From Ilyomonas sp965214235 (lineage in GTDB: Bacteria > Bacteroidota > Bacteroidia > Chitinophagales > Chitinophagaceae): DNA of 64,000 nt. Every line of letters starts with the position of its first letter. Position 1 is the stretch's first letter. Both the position numbers and the translations under genes were made by a program. The stretch is from contig CBDCBH010000002.1 in NCBI GenBank assembly GCA_965214235.1, forward strand, positions 930,001 through 994,000. Reading direction: 5' to 3'. Under the pieces are notes generated by a model that saw only the letters and a program-made list of their open reading frames with translations, did not search any database and was not told the origin of the DNA. Shown here in pieces: positions 8,658 through 18,218 of this stretch.

Positions 8658-9950
8658 ATGAAAAACCTGCCCATCAAAAATGCTTTGTTTATCAAAAACC
8701 GCAACCGGTTTATTGCCGAAATGAAGCCCGATAGCATTGCTATATTCAACAGCAATGACGAGATGCCGATGAATGGCGATGCTACTTATAAGTTTACGCA
8801 GAACAGCGATCTGTATTGGCTTTCGGGCATTGAGCAGGAAGAAACTATGGTGGTTTTACATCCTGATAATCCGGATGACAAGCATCGCGAAGTTTTGGTA
8901 TTAGTTCGCCCAAATGAGGTAAAAGAAAAATGGGATGGCAAGCGTTTGCGTGCCGATGAAGCAAAACAAATTTCCGGATTCCAAACCGTTATCTGGTTGG
9001 AGAATTTGCAACCACTTTTACAATTGTGGATGCACACAGCAGAAACAGTGTATTTAAACACAAACGAAAACGACAGAAAAGGAGCGTTTTATAAAACTCG
9101 GGATTATCGTTTTATTGATGAAATGAAAGAAAGTTATCCGCTGCATCATTACGAGCGAAGCGCACGCATCTTAAAAAAGCTTCGGCAAATCAAATCAAAA
9201 GAAGAAGTTGCCGTTACACAACAGGCGATTGACATTACAGAAAAGGCGTTCCGGCGTTTGTTATCGTTCATAAAATCCGGCGTAAAGGAGTACGAAATTG
9301 AAGCCGAAATTCTGCATGAATTTTTACGCAACCGCGCCACCAGAGAGGCTTACAGCAGCATTATTGCAAGTGGCGACAGGGCGAGAACATTACATTATAT
9401 TTCCAACAACGAAGAATGCAAAGACGGCGAATTGATACTGATGGATTTTGGCGCTTTGTATGGCGGTTATGCAGCCGATTTAACCCGAACCATTCCGGTA
9501 AACGGTAAATTTACGGAACGGCAAAAAGAAGTGTACAATGCTTGTTTGCATCTTCATAATTATTGCAAAACGTTATTGAAGCCAGGCATCACTATAAATG
9601 ATTATGAACAAAAAGTGGGCGATGAAGCCACGCAGGTTTTTATAAAAATAAAATTGTTAAGTGAAGATGATGTGGCGAATGAAGACAAAAACAACCGGGC
9701 TTACCGCAAGTATTTGTATCATGGTATTTCGCACCATTTGGGAATAGATGTACACGATTTGGGAAGCAAGGCTGTTCTACTTGAAGCAGGCATGTTAGTA
9801 ACCGTTGAGCCTGGAATTTATATTGAAGAAGAAGGCATGGGCATTCGTATCGAAAACAATGTTTTGATAACAGAAGATGGCAATGTTGATTTGATGAAAA
9901 ATATACCAGTTACGGTAGAAGAAATTGAAAGTTTAATGAGTAAACAATGA
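8658..9950 (+). CDS. pepP: Aminopeptidase P family (Xaa-Pro aminopeptidase)
   Basis: Cytosolic di-metal peptidase removing N-terminal residues before proline. The N-terminal AMP_N domain (to about residue 170) includes TQNSDLYWLSGIEQEETMVV. The C-terminal pita-bread fold shows all five metal ligands in order: LMDFGALYGGYAADLTRT (two Asp), HGISHHLGIDVHD (His), TVEPGIYIEEEG (Glu) and RIENNVLIT (Glu). Length 430 aa is typical. It overlaps the next gene by 4 bases (ATGA), heading a four-gene run with pssA, purS and rsmI. A box CATCTTTG just upstream (about 8645) is 7 of 8 to the -7 consensus. Confidence 0.93.
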   Translation: MKNLPIKNALFIKNRNRFIAEMKPDSIAIFNSNDEMPMNGDATYKFTQNSDLYWLSGIEQEETMVVLHPDNPDDKHREVLVLVRPNEVKEKWDGKRLRADEAKQISGFQTVIWLENLQPLLQLWMHTAETVYLNTNENDRKGAFYKTRDYRFIDEMKESYPLHHYERSARILKKLRQIKSKEEVAVTQQAIDITEKAFRRLLSFIKSGVKEYEIEAEILHEFLRNRATREAYSSIIASGDRARTLHYISNNEECKDGELILMDFGALYGGYAADLTRTIPVNGKFTERQKEVYNACLHLHNYCKTLLKPGITINDYEQKVGDEATQVFIKIKLLSEDDVANEDKNNRAYRKYLYHGISHHLGIDVHDLGSKAVLLEAGMLVTVEPGIYIEEEGMGIRIENNVLITEDGNVDLMKNIPVTVEEIESLMSKQ

Positions 9951-10723
9951 AGCAAATTCCAAATATTCTAACACTTTTAAATTTAGTTTTTGGTTGTCTT
10001 GCCATTGTTGCTGTTTTGCAGCCGGGTTTAACTACAACCACCGATGAAGGTGGCAATAGTTTGGTAATTTTACCACAGCAAATGGTATGGGCTTCCATCT
10101 TTATTGGCTGTGCGGCATTGATAGATTTTTTTGATGGCTTCGTGGCACGCTTGTTCAAAGCCTCATCAACATTGGGTGCACAGTTAGATTCATTAAGTGA
10201 TGTAGTAAGCTTTGGTGTGGCGCCCGGTTTTATTATTTATACTTTTTTACGATACAGTTTTTCGCAATTGCCCAATGGGTTAAATGTAAGCACAGCGTGG
10301 CTTTTGCCTGCTTTTCTTATTCCCTGCGCCGGTGCTTATCGCTTAGGAAGATTTAATGTTGATACTGAACAAAATTATGGTTTTAAAGGTGTGCCGATAC
10401 CAGCCGCAGGCTTGCTCATTGCATCGTTTCCGCTTATTTATTTTTACACCAGCAATTCGTTTGTTTATACTTTGTTTTTAAATCAATGGTTTTGGTATGC
10501 AGTTATTTTAATAGTAAGTTATTTGATGATTTCAACATTGCCGATGCTGGCATTAAAATTTAAAAGCGTTACTATCAAAACATTTCTTCCTTTTACTATT
10601 GTTGCAATCGTAGCAATTATTACCGCATTGTTTGGAGGCTGGTTAGCGGTGCCGGTTGCTTTTATTGCTTATGTGATAATATCTTTGATTTTTAAACCAT
10701 CAACTACCCATACTCATGTATAA
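9947..10723 (+). CDS. pssA: CDP-diacylglycerol--serine O-phosphatidyltransferase
   Basis: Membrane enzyme making phosphatidylserine from CDP-diacylglycerol and serine, the first step to phosphatidylethanolamine. The CDP-alcohol phosphotransferase signature DG-x2-AR-x8-G-x3-D-x3-D is complete (from DGFVAR at about residue 64 to DSLSD). At least six hydrophobic segments follow. Length 258 aa fits. Start overlaps the pepP stop by 4 bases, and its end overlaps purS by 8, so translation is probably coupled. Confidence 0.93.
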   Translation: MKQIPNILTLLNLVFGCLAIVAVLQPGLTTTTDEGGNSLVILPQQMVWASIFIGCAALIDFFDGFVARLFKASSTLGAQLDSLSDVVSFGVAPGFIIYTFLRYSFSQLPNGLNVSTAWLLPAFLIPCAGAYRLGRFNVDTEQNYGFKGVPIPAAGLLIASFPLIYFYTSNSFVYTLFLNQWFWYAVILIVSYLMISTLPMLALKFKSVTIKTFLPFTIVAIVAIITALFGGWLAVPVAFIAYVIISLIFKPSTTHTHV

Positions 10724-10961
10724 TGTTCAGATAAAAGTGATGCCTTTAAAAGATTTGTTAGACCCTCAGGGCAAAGCTGTATTAGGTGGTTTGCAAAACC
10801 TTAATCTTCATGGTGTGCAGGACGTGCGAATAGGCAAACACATTACCATGCAAATTAAAGCCGCCAGCGAAGAAGCAGCCCGTAATTTGGCAGAAGAGGC
10901 GGCAAAAAAATTATTGGCAAACCCTGTGATGGAGTATTATGAAATTGAAATGGTGAATTAA
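10716..10961 (+). CDS. purS: Phosphoribosylformylglycinamidine synthase subunit PurS
   Basis: 81-aa small subunit of the three-part PurLQS FGAM synthase of purine biosynthesis. It bridges the glutaminase PurQ and synthetase PurL. The family pattern is visible: LLDPQGKAVLGGLQNLNLHGVQ near the N-terminus, RIGKHI in the middle, and an EEAARNLAEEAAKKLLANP helix before VMEYYEIE. It starts inside the last codons of pssA. purL and purQ are not in this window. Confidence 0.93.
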   Translation: MYNVQIKVMPLKDLLDPQGKAVLGGLQNLNLHGVQDVRIGKHITMQIKAASEEAARNLAEEAAKKLLANPVMEYYEIEMVN

Positions 10962-10966
10962 CTTAC

Positions 10967-11632
10967 ATGCTTCACATTGTTCCAACGCCAATTGGCAATT
11001 TAAAAGATATTACTCTTCGTGCATTGGAAGTGTTGCAAAGCGTTGATTTTATTTTGTGTGAAGATACAAGAACCTCATCCAAATTACTTCAGCATTACAA
11101 CATTCAAAAGCCTTTATCTTCTTACCATCAACACAACGAGCATAAAATTTTACAGAAGATTACAGAGCAGTTACTCGCCGGTAAAAACATGGCTTTGATT
11201 ACGGATGCAGGCACGCCCGGTATTTCTGATCCTGCTTTTTTATTGGTAAGAGAATGCAGTAAAAACAACATTAAAGTAGAATGTTTACCTGGAGCAACTG
11301 CATTTGTTCCTGCCCTTGTGAACAGCGGCTTGCCCATTAACCGTTTTGTATTTGAAGGTTTTTTACCCTTAAAAAAAGGACGGCATACATGGCTCACAAA
11401 GCTGGCTAATGAAGAAAGAACAGTAGTGTTTTATGAAAGTCCGGTGCGATTGATAAAAACATTGAAAGAATTAATACAATATTTTGGCTCTGACAGGCAA
11501 TGTAGTATTAGCCGCGAGCTTACAAAGATGTTTGAAGAAAACAAAAGAGGCACTTTACAGGAAGTACACGACTATTTTTTTGCAAAAGAAGTTAAGGGTG
11601 AAATTGTAGTTGTGGTTCAGGGAAAGGAATAA
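10967..11632 (+). CDS. rsmI: 16S rRNA (cytidine1402-2'-O)-methyltransferase
   Basis: Tetrapyrrole-methylase-fold SAM enzyme acting on the ribosomal P-site. Family blocks are clear: LHIVPTPIGNLKDITLRAL at the N-terminus, LCEDTRTSSKLL, ALITDAGTPGISDPAF, VECLPGATAFVPALVNSG, FEGFLP, VVFYESPVRL and SISRELTKMFEE. It is 221 aa, lacking the extra C-terminal domain of some longer homologues. Five bases after purS, last in the operon; a hairpin follows at 11668. Confidence 0.94.
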   Translation: MLHIVPTPIGNLKDITLRALEVLQSVDFILCEDTRTSSKLLQHYNIQKPLSSYHQHNEHKILQKITEQLLAGKNMALITDAGTPGISDPAFLLVRECSKNNIKVECLPGATAFVPALVNSGLPINRFVFEGFLPLKKGRHTWLTKLANEERTVVFYESPVRLIKTLKELIQYFGSDRQCSISRELTKMFEENKRGTLQEVHDYFFAKEVKGEIVVVVQGKE

Positions 11633-11667
11633 CAAGAAACAACAAGTTTCAATCTATGTATCCATAG

Positions 11668-11691
11668 CCCCTCTCTACCCGTGGAGAGGGG
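11668..11691. terminator. Hairpin between convergent rsmI and yebC
   Basis: CCCCTCTC at 11668-11675 pairs perfectly with GAGAGGGG at 11684-11691, and T.G plus A-T pairs extend the stem inward. There is no long T-run on either side, so it may be a bidirectional stabilising hairpin or a dispersed REP-like repeat rather than a classic terminator. Confidence 0.5.
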
Positions 11692-11703
11692 TTGGAATGT
11701 GGG

Positions 11704-12414
11704 CTAACTTAAATTGTAATATACTTTTTGCACATCTTCGTCCTGCTCTAATTTATCAACCAGTTCCAACACATCTTTTGCCTGTTCTTCCTCTAAATGC
11801 GTGGTAGTGGCAGGAATGCGTGTAAGCTCTGCACTAATGGGCGTAATGCCTTTATCTTCAAGGGCTTTGCTCATGTGTCCGAACTCTTCGTACGGAGTGC
11901 GGATAACAATGTTGCCATCAGCATCTTCGCCTATTTCTTCCAAGCCATAATCAATCAAATCCAATTCTATCTCGTCCGGATCAACACCGTCTTTTTTCAC
12001 TTTAAATTCCCCCATTCTGTTGAATAAAAAACCAACCGAGCCACTGTTACCCAATACTCCATCGCCTTTTTTAAAAATATTACGCAGGTTGGCTACCGTT
12101 CGTGTTGGATTGTCCGTTGCCGATTCAACCATAACAGCTACGCCATGCGGCGCATAACCTTCATATACGATTTCTTCAAAGTTATCCATTTCTTTTCCCT
12201 GCGCTCGTTTAATGGCGGCTTCAACACGGTCTTTCGGCATATTCACGCCTTTTGCATTTAGCATACAGCGGCGCAGGGCAGAGTTTGTGCTTGGGTCGGG
12301 TCCGCCGGCTTTCACGGCAATGGCAATTTCTTTTCCAATCCGTGTAAACTGTTTTGCCATCTTATCCCAGCGGGCAAACATGGTGGCTTTTCTTACTTCA
12401 AATATGCGTCCCAT
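11704..12414 (-). CDS. yebC: YebC/PmpR family protein (translation/transcription factor)
   Basis: 236 aa, full length. Shows the N-terminal block MGRIFEVRKATMFARWDKMAKQ, the GGPDPSTNSALR and MPKDRVEAAIKRAQGK motifs, YEGYAPHGVAVMVE and the GVLGNSGSVGFLF block. Family members relieve ribosome stalling at polyproline (YebC2 type) or act as DNA-binding regulators. The usual SGHSKWA N-terminus is replaced by GRIFEVRKATMFARW, as in the YebC2 subgroup, which favours the ribosome-associated role. Separated by about 165 bases from the permease upstream. Confidence 0.92.
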   Translation of the reverse strand: MGRIFEVRKATMFARWDKMAKQFTRIGKEIAIAVKAGGPDPSTNSALRRCMLNAKGVNMPKDRVEAAIKRAQGKEMDNFEEIVYEGYAPHGVAVMVESATDNPTRTVANLRNIFKKGDGVLGNSGSVGFLFNRMGEFKVKKDGVDPDEIELDLIDYGLEEIGEDADGNIVIRTPYEEFGHMSKALEDKGITPISAELTRIPATTTHLEEEQAKDVLELVDKLEQDEDVQKVYYNLS

Positions 12415-12518
12415 AATTGTTGAAATATGTGTGTTTTGTTAGCTGCAGGCCTTGAGCTTTGAGCTATATGCAAACAATCAATTTTAAAATATAACAAGCG
12501 CAAATGTAAGCGTTGCTG

Positions 12519-12561
12519 CATAAAAACAAAAGCCGCAAAGAATGCAGCTTTTGTTTTTATG
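12519..12561 (-). terminator. Strong intrinsic terminator of the permease gene
   Basis: Arms 12519-12537 and 12543-12561 are complementary over 18 of 19 positions (one mismatch) around a 5-nt loop (AAGAA). The outer stem is A/T rich and on the - strand ends in a T tract. It lies 17 bases after the permease stop. Confidence 0.75.
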
Positions 12562-12578
12562 AGTTTTTATAAGTGGTT

Positions 12579-14108
12579 TTAATTTAGTTTTTGAAAGTCT
12601 TTTGCATTGGGTAATATTTCTGCGGCATTGCGAAGTTTGCTGTTCCTTCGTCCATAAGAAAAATAAACCAGCAAGCCGATAATCATCCAGCAGAAGGCGC
12701 TTAATAACGTATCGTTTGGCAGACTTATAATCATTGCAGCGCACACAAGAATACCAAGAATGGGAACTAAGGGAACCAATGGAGTTTTAAACGGACGATG
12801 TAAGCCAGGATCTTTTCTTCGTAATATCATCACTCCCAAACATACCAATACAAAAGCGAACAAAGTACCGATGGAAGTAAGGTCGCCCGCCACAGTGCCA
12901 GGTATAAAAGCTGCAAATAATCCTACAAAAATAAACAACACGATATTGCTTTTGTAAGGTGTGCGAAAACGGGGATGCAAATCGGAAAAAATTTTAGGCA
13001 ATAAGCCATCTGTAGCCATTGTATAAAATACTCTTGACTGCCCCATCAGCATCACCAATATCACGGAAGAAAAACCTGCTAAAATAGCTACAGTTACTAA
13101 CGTTGCCAGCCAGCCGTAGCCGGGCATATATGTTTGTATGGCATAAGCCACAGAAGCTTCTTTACCGGCTTTTATAAAATCGGTATAAGGTGCAACGCCG
13201 GTAAGAACATAGGAAAATAAAATGTATAAAATGGTGCAGATAACCAGCGAACCTAAAATACCGCGAGGCATGTCGCGCTTTGGATTTTTAGCTTCCTGTG
13301 CTGCTGTTGAAACAGCATCAAAACCAATAAAAGCAAAGAATACAATGCCCGCGCCTGTTAGAACGCCTCCCCATCCGTGCCGAAAAAAATCGGAATAAGA
13401 ATACAATGTACCATCGGGCTGTGTGGCTGGCGGAGCATCGGCAGGAATTAAATAAGGTGTATGATTGGCAGGGTTAATATAACCCCAGCCAATGGCAATA
13501 AATACTAAAACAATGGTTACTTTTATAACGACGATAACTGTATTTACGGTTGCCGATTCCTGTGTGCCTTTTATCAATAACAATGATAAAATTAATAAAA
13601 TAAACAAAGCCGGTGCATTGATGAAGCCATGATGCATAACATTACTTGCATCCAAAGCTTTTTCAAACGGCGAATGGCACCATTCATAAGGTATTCGTTT
13701 GCCGATTAATGTGTTTAAATATTCACTCCACGAAATTGAAACAGTTGCGGCGCCAAGTGCATATTCAAGTATTAAAGCCCAGCCTATAATCCATGCAATT
13801 AACTCGCCCATAGTTGCATAAGCATACGTGTAAGCGCTGCCGGCGATCGGAATAATAGAAGCAAATTCGGCATAGCATAAACCTGCAAATGCGCAACCAA
13901 TGGCTGCAATGATAAATGAAACTGTAACCGCTGGCCCGGCGTGCTGACCCGCCGCTAAAGCTGTGCGCACAAACAAACCTGCACCTATGATAGCGCCAAT
14001 GCCTAATGCAATGAGGTTGCCCGAGGTAAGTGTTCTTTTTAATCCTTTTTCCGAATCGCCCGCCTGACCAAGCAACTGGCTCATCGGCTTTTTTACAAAT
14101 ACACTCAT
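12579..14108 (-). CDS. APC-family amino acid permease (cationic amino acid transporter-like)
   Basis: 509-aa inner-membrane transporter with about 12-14 hydrophobic segments. The first segment carries the APC helix-breaking motif GIGAIIGAGLFVRTA (about residues 36-50), and PIAGSAYTYAYATMGELIAWIIGW is the conserved region of TM3. The GFDAVSTAAQEAKNPKRDMPRGI loop and the FRTPYKSN stretch before TM9 are typical of the cationic/broad-range permease group. The substrate cannot be named from sequence. It follows the HD hydrolase gene by 90 bases and ends at a strong terminator. Confidence 0.9.
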   Translation of the reverse strand: MSVFVKKPMSQLLGQAGDSEKGLKRTLTSGNLIALGIGAIIGAGLFVRTALAAGQHAGPAVTVSFIIAAIGCAFAGLCYAEFASIIPIAGSAYTYAYATMGELIAWIIGWALILEYALGAATVSISWSEYLNTLIGKRIPYEWCHSPFEKALDASNVMHHGFINAPALFILLILSLLLIKGTQESATVNTVIVVIKVTIVLVFIAIGWGYINPANHTPYLIPADAPPATQPDGTLYSYSDFFRHGWGGVLTGAGIVFFAFIGFDAVSTAAQEAKNPKRDMPRGILGSLVICTILYILFSYVLTGVAPYTDFIKAGKEASVAYAIQTYMPGYGWLATLVTVAILAGFSSVILVMLMGQSRVFYTMATDGLLPKIFSDLHPRFRTPYKSNIVLFIFVGLFAAFIPGTVAGDLTSIGTLFAFVLVCLGVMILRRKDPGLHRPFKTPLVPLVPILGILVCAAMIISLPNDTLLSAFCWMIIGLLVYFSYGRRNSKLRNAAEILPNAKDFQKLN

Positions 14109-14198
14109 AAATTAGTTTTATTGTTTTTCTTAGATAACGTTGGAAAAATAACGATTAATCCATTGCCTGTTTATAAAATCTTTAAATCAAATTTTCTT

Positions 14199-14738
14199 TT
14201 ATAAGTATTGGCTGTATCCTTTTATTTTTTGCGATAAACGTTTGGCGAGATAAACGTTTCCGTCTTTTAATTCTTCCAAAATCATGTTCGAATCATCAAG
14301 ATAATGCTGAATTTTTTGCTTGTCCCAATCGGCTGGCGGCGGCATAAGATTCGTAATGCGGTCGGCTAACTTTACCGCCCAAATTTCGTTTGCTAATTGT
14401 TTAATACGATGAACACTGTCTTTTATTTGCTCATTTTTTTGCAGGCTTTCGTTTTTGGTTAGTGCATCAACGCCTTTGGCTATTTCATGTCCAAAAAGCT
14501 TTTGTATTTGTTCCAATTTTGTGTCGGTATCTTCTACCGTGTCATGCAATAAAGCTACTTGTACAGCGAGCGGCAAATTAAATTCGACAGAGTGCGGAGC
14601 CGCTACCAAAATTTCCATCGCCACATCAACAACATGAACAATATAAGGAAGATTGGTGCCTTTTACTTTTTCGCCTGTCGCTTCATGTTTTGCTGCAGCA
14701 AAGGCTAAGGCATGCTGGTAAAGCGTTTGAATATTCAT
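14199..14738 (-). CDS. HD-domain hydrolase, MESH1/SpoT-like
   Basis: 179 aa. The HD metal site is spread as in (p)ppGpp hydrolases: Ala-His-x-His-like YIVHVVDVAMEIL near residue 34, LLHDTVEDTD near 70 and AVKLADRITNLMPPP near 125. There is no synthetase or TGS/ACT domain, so this is a stand-alone small alarmone-hydrolase-like protein. ppGpp or NADPH hydrolysis is the known activity in the family and is inferred here. It lies between the Kir channel (48 bases) and the permease (90 bases) on the same strand. Confidence 0.8.
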   Translation of the reverse strand: MNIQTLYQHALAFAAAKHEATGEKVKGTNLPYIVHVVDVAMEILVAAPHSVEFNLPLAVQVALLHDTVEDTDTKLEQIQKLFGHEIAKGVDALTKNESLQKNEQIKDSVHRIKQLANEIWAVKLADRITNLMPPPADWDKQKIQHYLDDSNMILEELKDGNVYLAKRLSQKIKGYSQYL

Positions 14739-14786
14739 GGGTTTGTTTTTACTCCATTTTTTAAGTATGCCTTTTTTAGAAAATGA

Positions 14787-15809
14787 CTACAACCTTTTGT
14801 ATTGATGTATTTTATCAATTTCTAAAATTGTGGTTCTGCCATCTTCGCTTTCATGATACATAGGAATAAACCGGGCTTCAAAAATAATTTCATCATAAGT
14901 ATAAGATGTGCGCTGTAATACGGTGTTGGAATACACGTCATCAAAGCCCCGGATCAATACATACAATTCTAAATCGGCTGCCTTCATATCTTCCGAACTA
15001 AAGCCTGTAAGCGGGCTGTTTTCATCAATGGGATGAACAACCGTCCAGTTCATCATCAAACTATCCACCCGGTTTCTTTCCAAAGTCAAGCTATAAAATT
15101 TGTACGACGGTTCGCTGTTTTCTTCCACCTGAAGGCTGCATGTAACCTGAATGTTTACATCGGTTAACGTGTGCCCGTCTTTATAAGGCACCATCCTAAA
15201 CATAAGCGCCTTTATATCTTTATATGGAGAGATTAAGGCATGTTCGCTAAAAAGAATATTGGATTTGGGGCGCGAAAACCTTCCATAAATTAAACCCGTT
15301 GCCACGGCAAAAGAAAGAAAACCAAACATAGCTTCAAACGATGCAACAAGGTTGGCGCCATCGCTGATTGGGTTTATACGACCATACCCAACCGTAGTAA
15401 AAGTTTCGGTGCTAAAAAAATAAAGTTCTTTTATTTTACCCCACTCTGATGAAGCTATGAAACCCTGAAATTCATTGGTTCCCAACGCAACATAAACAAG
15501 TGTAAAACAAATGTTGATGCAAACAAAAAAAACAATAATGGTAAAAACAAACCTCCATAACGACATGTTTAGCATAGTACGATACAAGCTAAACCTGTTT
15601 AAAATGCTAAGCCCGTCTTTACGCAAATTAAAGCTGCCATCTTTGTTAACAAAACGTCCGCCATAACTATTAGGATTGGTACCGAAGCCCGTATCGTTAT
15701 TGCTTTTGAATTTAGAGTTTAGTTGTTTGAATGATGTTGCCACAAGCTGATTTTGATTTTTTAATTGAAGAATTTTGATTGATGAAAAATGCGTTTGTTT
15801 TTGTACCAA
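14787..15809 (-). CDS. Inward-rectifier (Kir-type) potassium channel
   Basis: Two transmembrane helices (about residues 84-108 and 150-172) flank a pore helix with the filter TVGYGR (139-144). The C-terminal part from residue 178 is the immunoglobulin-like cytoplasmic Kir domain (SEHALISPYKDIKALMFRMV, FYSLTLERNRVDSLMMNWTVVHPI, VLIRGFDDVYSNTVLQRTSY), as in KirBac proteins. Mature length about 320-340 aa fits. The first 20 residues (MVQKQTHFSS...) look weakly constrained and an internal GTG start is possible. It starts 26 bases after the ABC exporter stop and is probably co-transcribed with it. Confidence 0.92.
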   Translation of the reverse strand: MVQKQTHFSSIKILQLKNQNQLVATSFKQLNSKFKSNNDTGFGTNPNSYGGRFVNKDGSFNLRKDGLSILNRFSLYRTMLNMSLWRFVFTIIVFFVCINICFTLVYVALGTNEFQGFIASSEWGKIKELYFFSTETFTTVGYGRINPISDGANLVASFEAMFGFLSFAVATGLIYGRFSRPKSNILFSEHALISPYKDIKALMFRMVPYKDGHTLTDVNIQVTCSLQVEENSEPSYKFYSLTLERNRVDSLMMNWTVVHPIDENSPLTGFSSEDMKAADLELYVLIRGFDDVYSNTVLQRTSYTYDEIIFEARFIPMYHESEDGRTTILEIDKIHQYKRL

Positions 15810-15835
15810 AAATCATCATTCAAAAATCCGAACTC

Positions 15836-17653
15836 TTACAAAGCGGTTAATACTTTTGCTTTCTTTTCAAATTGCATACTGTGCAGTTTGCTGTACCAGC
15901 CACCTAAAGCAAGCAACTCTTCGTGTGTTCCGGTTTCTTTTATTTCGCCTTTGTCCAGCACAATAATTTTATCGGCTTTGCGGATGGTTGATAAGCGATG
16001 CGCAATTACAATCGATGTTCTTCCTGTAACTAATTTATCAATCGCATTTTGAATAAGCATCTCACTTTCGGTATCAATTGACGAAGTGGCTTCATCTAAA
16101 ATTAATACCGCAGGATTGTACAACAAAGCACGGATAAAAGATAACAACTGCCGCTGCCCCAAACTTAAAGTGCTGCCGCGTTCCATCACATTGTAATCGT
16201 AGTTGCCGGGAAGCTGCATAATAAAATCATGCACACCAATAAGCTTTGCAGCTTCCATTACATCGGCACGTTTAATATCGGGGTTGCGCAGTGTAACATT
16301 CTCTAAAATGCTTCCCGAAAATAAAAAAACATCCTGTAACACAACGCCAATGCGGCTTCGCAAAGCATCTAATGTATAGTCTTCAATATTCACATCATCC
16401 AAAGCAATACTGCCTTTTTGAATGCTATACAATCGATTCAATAAACTGATGATCGATGTTTTGCCGCTTCCTGTATGACCTACCAGCGCAACAGTTTCGC
16501 CGGCTTGTATAGTGAAGTTAATATCTTTCAAAACATAATGTTCATTCACATAAGCAAACCAAACATGATTGAACTCTACTTTGCCTTGCACCTGCGCAGG
16601 CGCAAGAGTGCCTTGCTCATGAATGTAATCTTCATTATCCAAAACTACAAACACACGTTGTGAAGCAATTACGCCCATTTGTATAACATTGAATTTATCG
16701 GCAATTACGCGCAGCGGACGAAAGATTTGATTTAAGTAAAGAATGAATGAGATTAATAAACCGGAATCTAATTTTTTATCGGCAATCCACCATACTAAGA
16801 TGCCGGTGCTTACGGCTAATATAATTTCAACCACAGGAAAAAAAACCGAATATGCAAAAATGGCTTTTATGTTAGCATTGCGATGATCTTTATTAATGGC
16901 ATTGAATTTACGATACTCTCTGCCTTCGGCTGCAAACGCCTGCACGATAGCCATACCTGTTAAATGTTCCTGCACAAAGGCATTGAGCGCTGCTACTGCA
17001 TTACGAACCTTAATAAAACTTTTGTTTACACTTTCTTTAAAATAATAAGTGGCAACAATTAAAATGGGGAATGGAATAAGGCTAACCAATGTTAATCGCC
17101 AGTTAATCCAAAGCATCGCCGAAAAAGTGATAAGAATAGAAAGCAAGTCGGAAATAATCGGTATTAAACCATCAGAAAAAATATCATTGATGCTTTCAAT
17201 ATCGTTGATGGTTCGGGTGGTTAACGTACCAATGGGCGTGGTATCAAACTGGCGCAAATTCAGGTTCACTATTTTTTTATACACCGCAATGCGCATATCT
17301 TTCACTACGCTTTGCCCAAGCCAGGATGTAATAAAAGAAAACCAAAACCGAACTGCTGTTTCAATAAAAATAAATACCACCTGAAAGATGGTTATGGCAA
17401 CAATAAATTGTTCAATGCTGCTAAAATTTTTATTGAATAAAAACAAACGCAACCAGTCAGGTACATGAACCGATTTGCCGGTAGCTTTATCGATAGTTAA
17501 CTGAATTAAATACGGGCGAATGGGCGCAAACACTGCCAGCACAATTGCCATAACAATACTACCGTAAAACTGAAAACGGTAAGGACTAACAAATGAAAAA
17601 ATGCGGCGCAGCGCTCCGATGTTGAAATTTTTTTTCTTTGCTTCTTCACTCAT
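15836..17653 (-). CDS. ABC transporter, fused permease-ATPase (MsbA/MDR type)
   Basis: 605 aa half-transporter. The N-terminal 330 residues form a six-helix type I exporter domain. The ATPase follows with Walker A VGHTGSGKTS (about 394), Q-loop VVLQDVFLF, signature LSLGQRQL (about 498), Walker B AVLILDEATSSID (about 516) and switch His in VIAHRLST. Acts as a homodimer or heterodimer exporting lipids, peptides or drugs; the substrate is unknown. The leader region 17654-17809 has short GATGACAGATG-type reiterations and then the IS element. Confidence 0.92.
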   Translation of the reverse strand: MSEEAKKKNFNIGALRRIFSFVSPYRFQFYGSIVMAIVLAVFAPIRPYLIQLTIDKATGKSVHVPDWLRLFLFNKNFSSIEQFIVAITIFQVVFIFIETAVRFWFSFITSWLGQSVVKDMRIAVYKKIVNLNLRQFDTTPIGTLTTRTINDIESINDIFSDGLIPIISDLLSILITFSAMLWINWRLTLVSLIPFPILIVATYYFKESVNKSFIKVRNAVAALNAFVQEHLTGMAIVQAFAAEGREYRKFNAINKDHRNANIKAIFAYSVFFPVVEIILAVSTGILVWWIADKKLDSGLLISFILYLNQIFRPLRVIADKFNVIQMGVIASQRVFVVLDNEDYIHEQGTLAPAQVQGKVEFNHVWFAYVNEHYVLKDINFTIQAGETVALVGHTGSGKTSIISLLNRLYSIQKGSIALDDVNIEDYTLDALRSRIGVVLQDVFLFSGSILENVTLRNPDIKRADVMEAAKLIGVHDFIMQLPGNYDYNVMERGSTLSLGQRQLLSFIRALLYNPAVLILDEATSSIDTESEMLIQNAIDKLVTGRTSIVIAHRLSTIRKADKIIVLDKGEIKETGTHEELLALGGWYSKLHSMQFEKKAKVLTAL

Positions 17654-17878
17654 GATAGGATTGCAAAGATAAGATTAGTTGGTAGTTGAGAGCTGACAGA
17701 TGCAAGATGACAGATGACGGAAGTAATTTGAAAGATTGCCGAACATAGTTATAAACAAAAAATTTGATTATTAGCAAACCAACCTCTGTCAACTGTCATA
17801 TACTTACTAGAGCGTGTTGACATCTGAAGGTAATGATAGAATTGGTACAGTTGTTTAGGAGGAGAAAGAAACGAGCGG

Positions 17879-18205
17879 ATGAGACGTTATGAGATAAGTG
17901 AAGAGCAATGGGAAGCGATTAAAGAGAAGCTGCCTTGCCAGCCCGGTTATCAGGGCAGAATGACTGATAACCGTTTGTTTATTAATGCAGTCATGTATGT
18001 AGCCAAATGCGGCATTCCCTGGCGGGACCTGCCGGAGCGGTTCGGCAACTGGAACACGGTTTATGTGCGTTTCAGAAGATGGGCTAAGGCAGGTATATGG
18101 CAAAAGATATTCAAAGACTTGGCAGACAAAGATGTCAAAACGCTGCTCATTGACTCAACCGCTGTTAGAGTACACCAGCATGCAGCCGGTGCTTTAAAAA
18201 AATAA
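17879..18205 (+). CDS. IS5-family transposase, ORF A (N-terminal part)
   Basis: 108 aa: MRRYEISEEQWEAIKEKLP start, helix-turn-helix-like region NRLFINAVMYVAKCGIPWRDLPERFG (DUF4096) and the first catalytic Asp in TLLIDSTAVRVHQHA. It ends at a run of seven A (18196-18202) directly before the TAA stop, where the frame must change to reach ORF B. AGGAGG-like purine-rich ribosome site at about 17860. Confidence 0.92.
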   Translation: MRRYEISEEQWEAIKEKLPCQPGYQGRMTDNRLFINAVMYVAKCGIPWRDLPERFGNWNTVYVRFRRWAKAGIWQKIFKDLADKDVKTLLIDSTAVRVHQHAAGALKK

Positions 18206-18218
18206 GGAAACAGGCAAA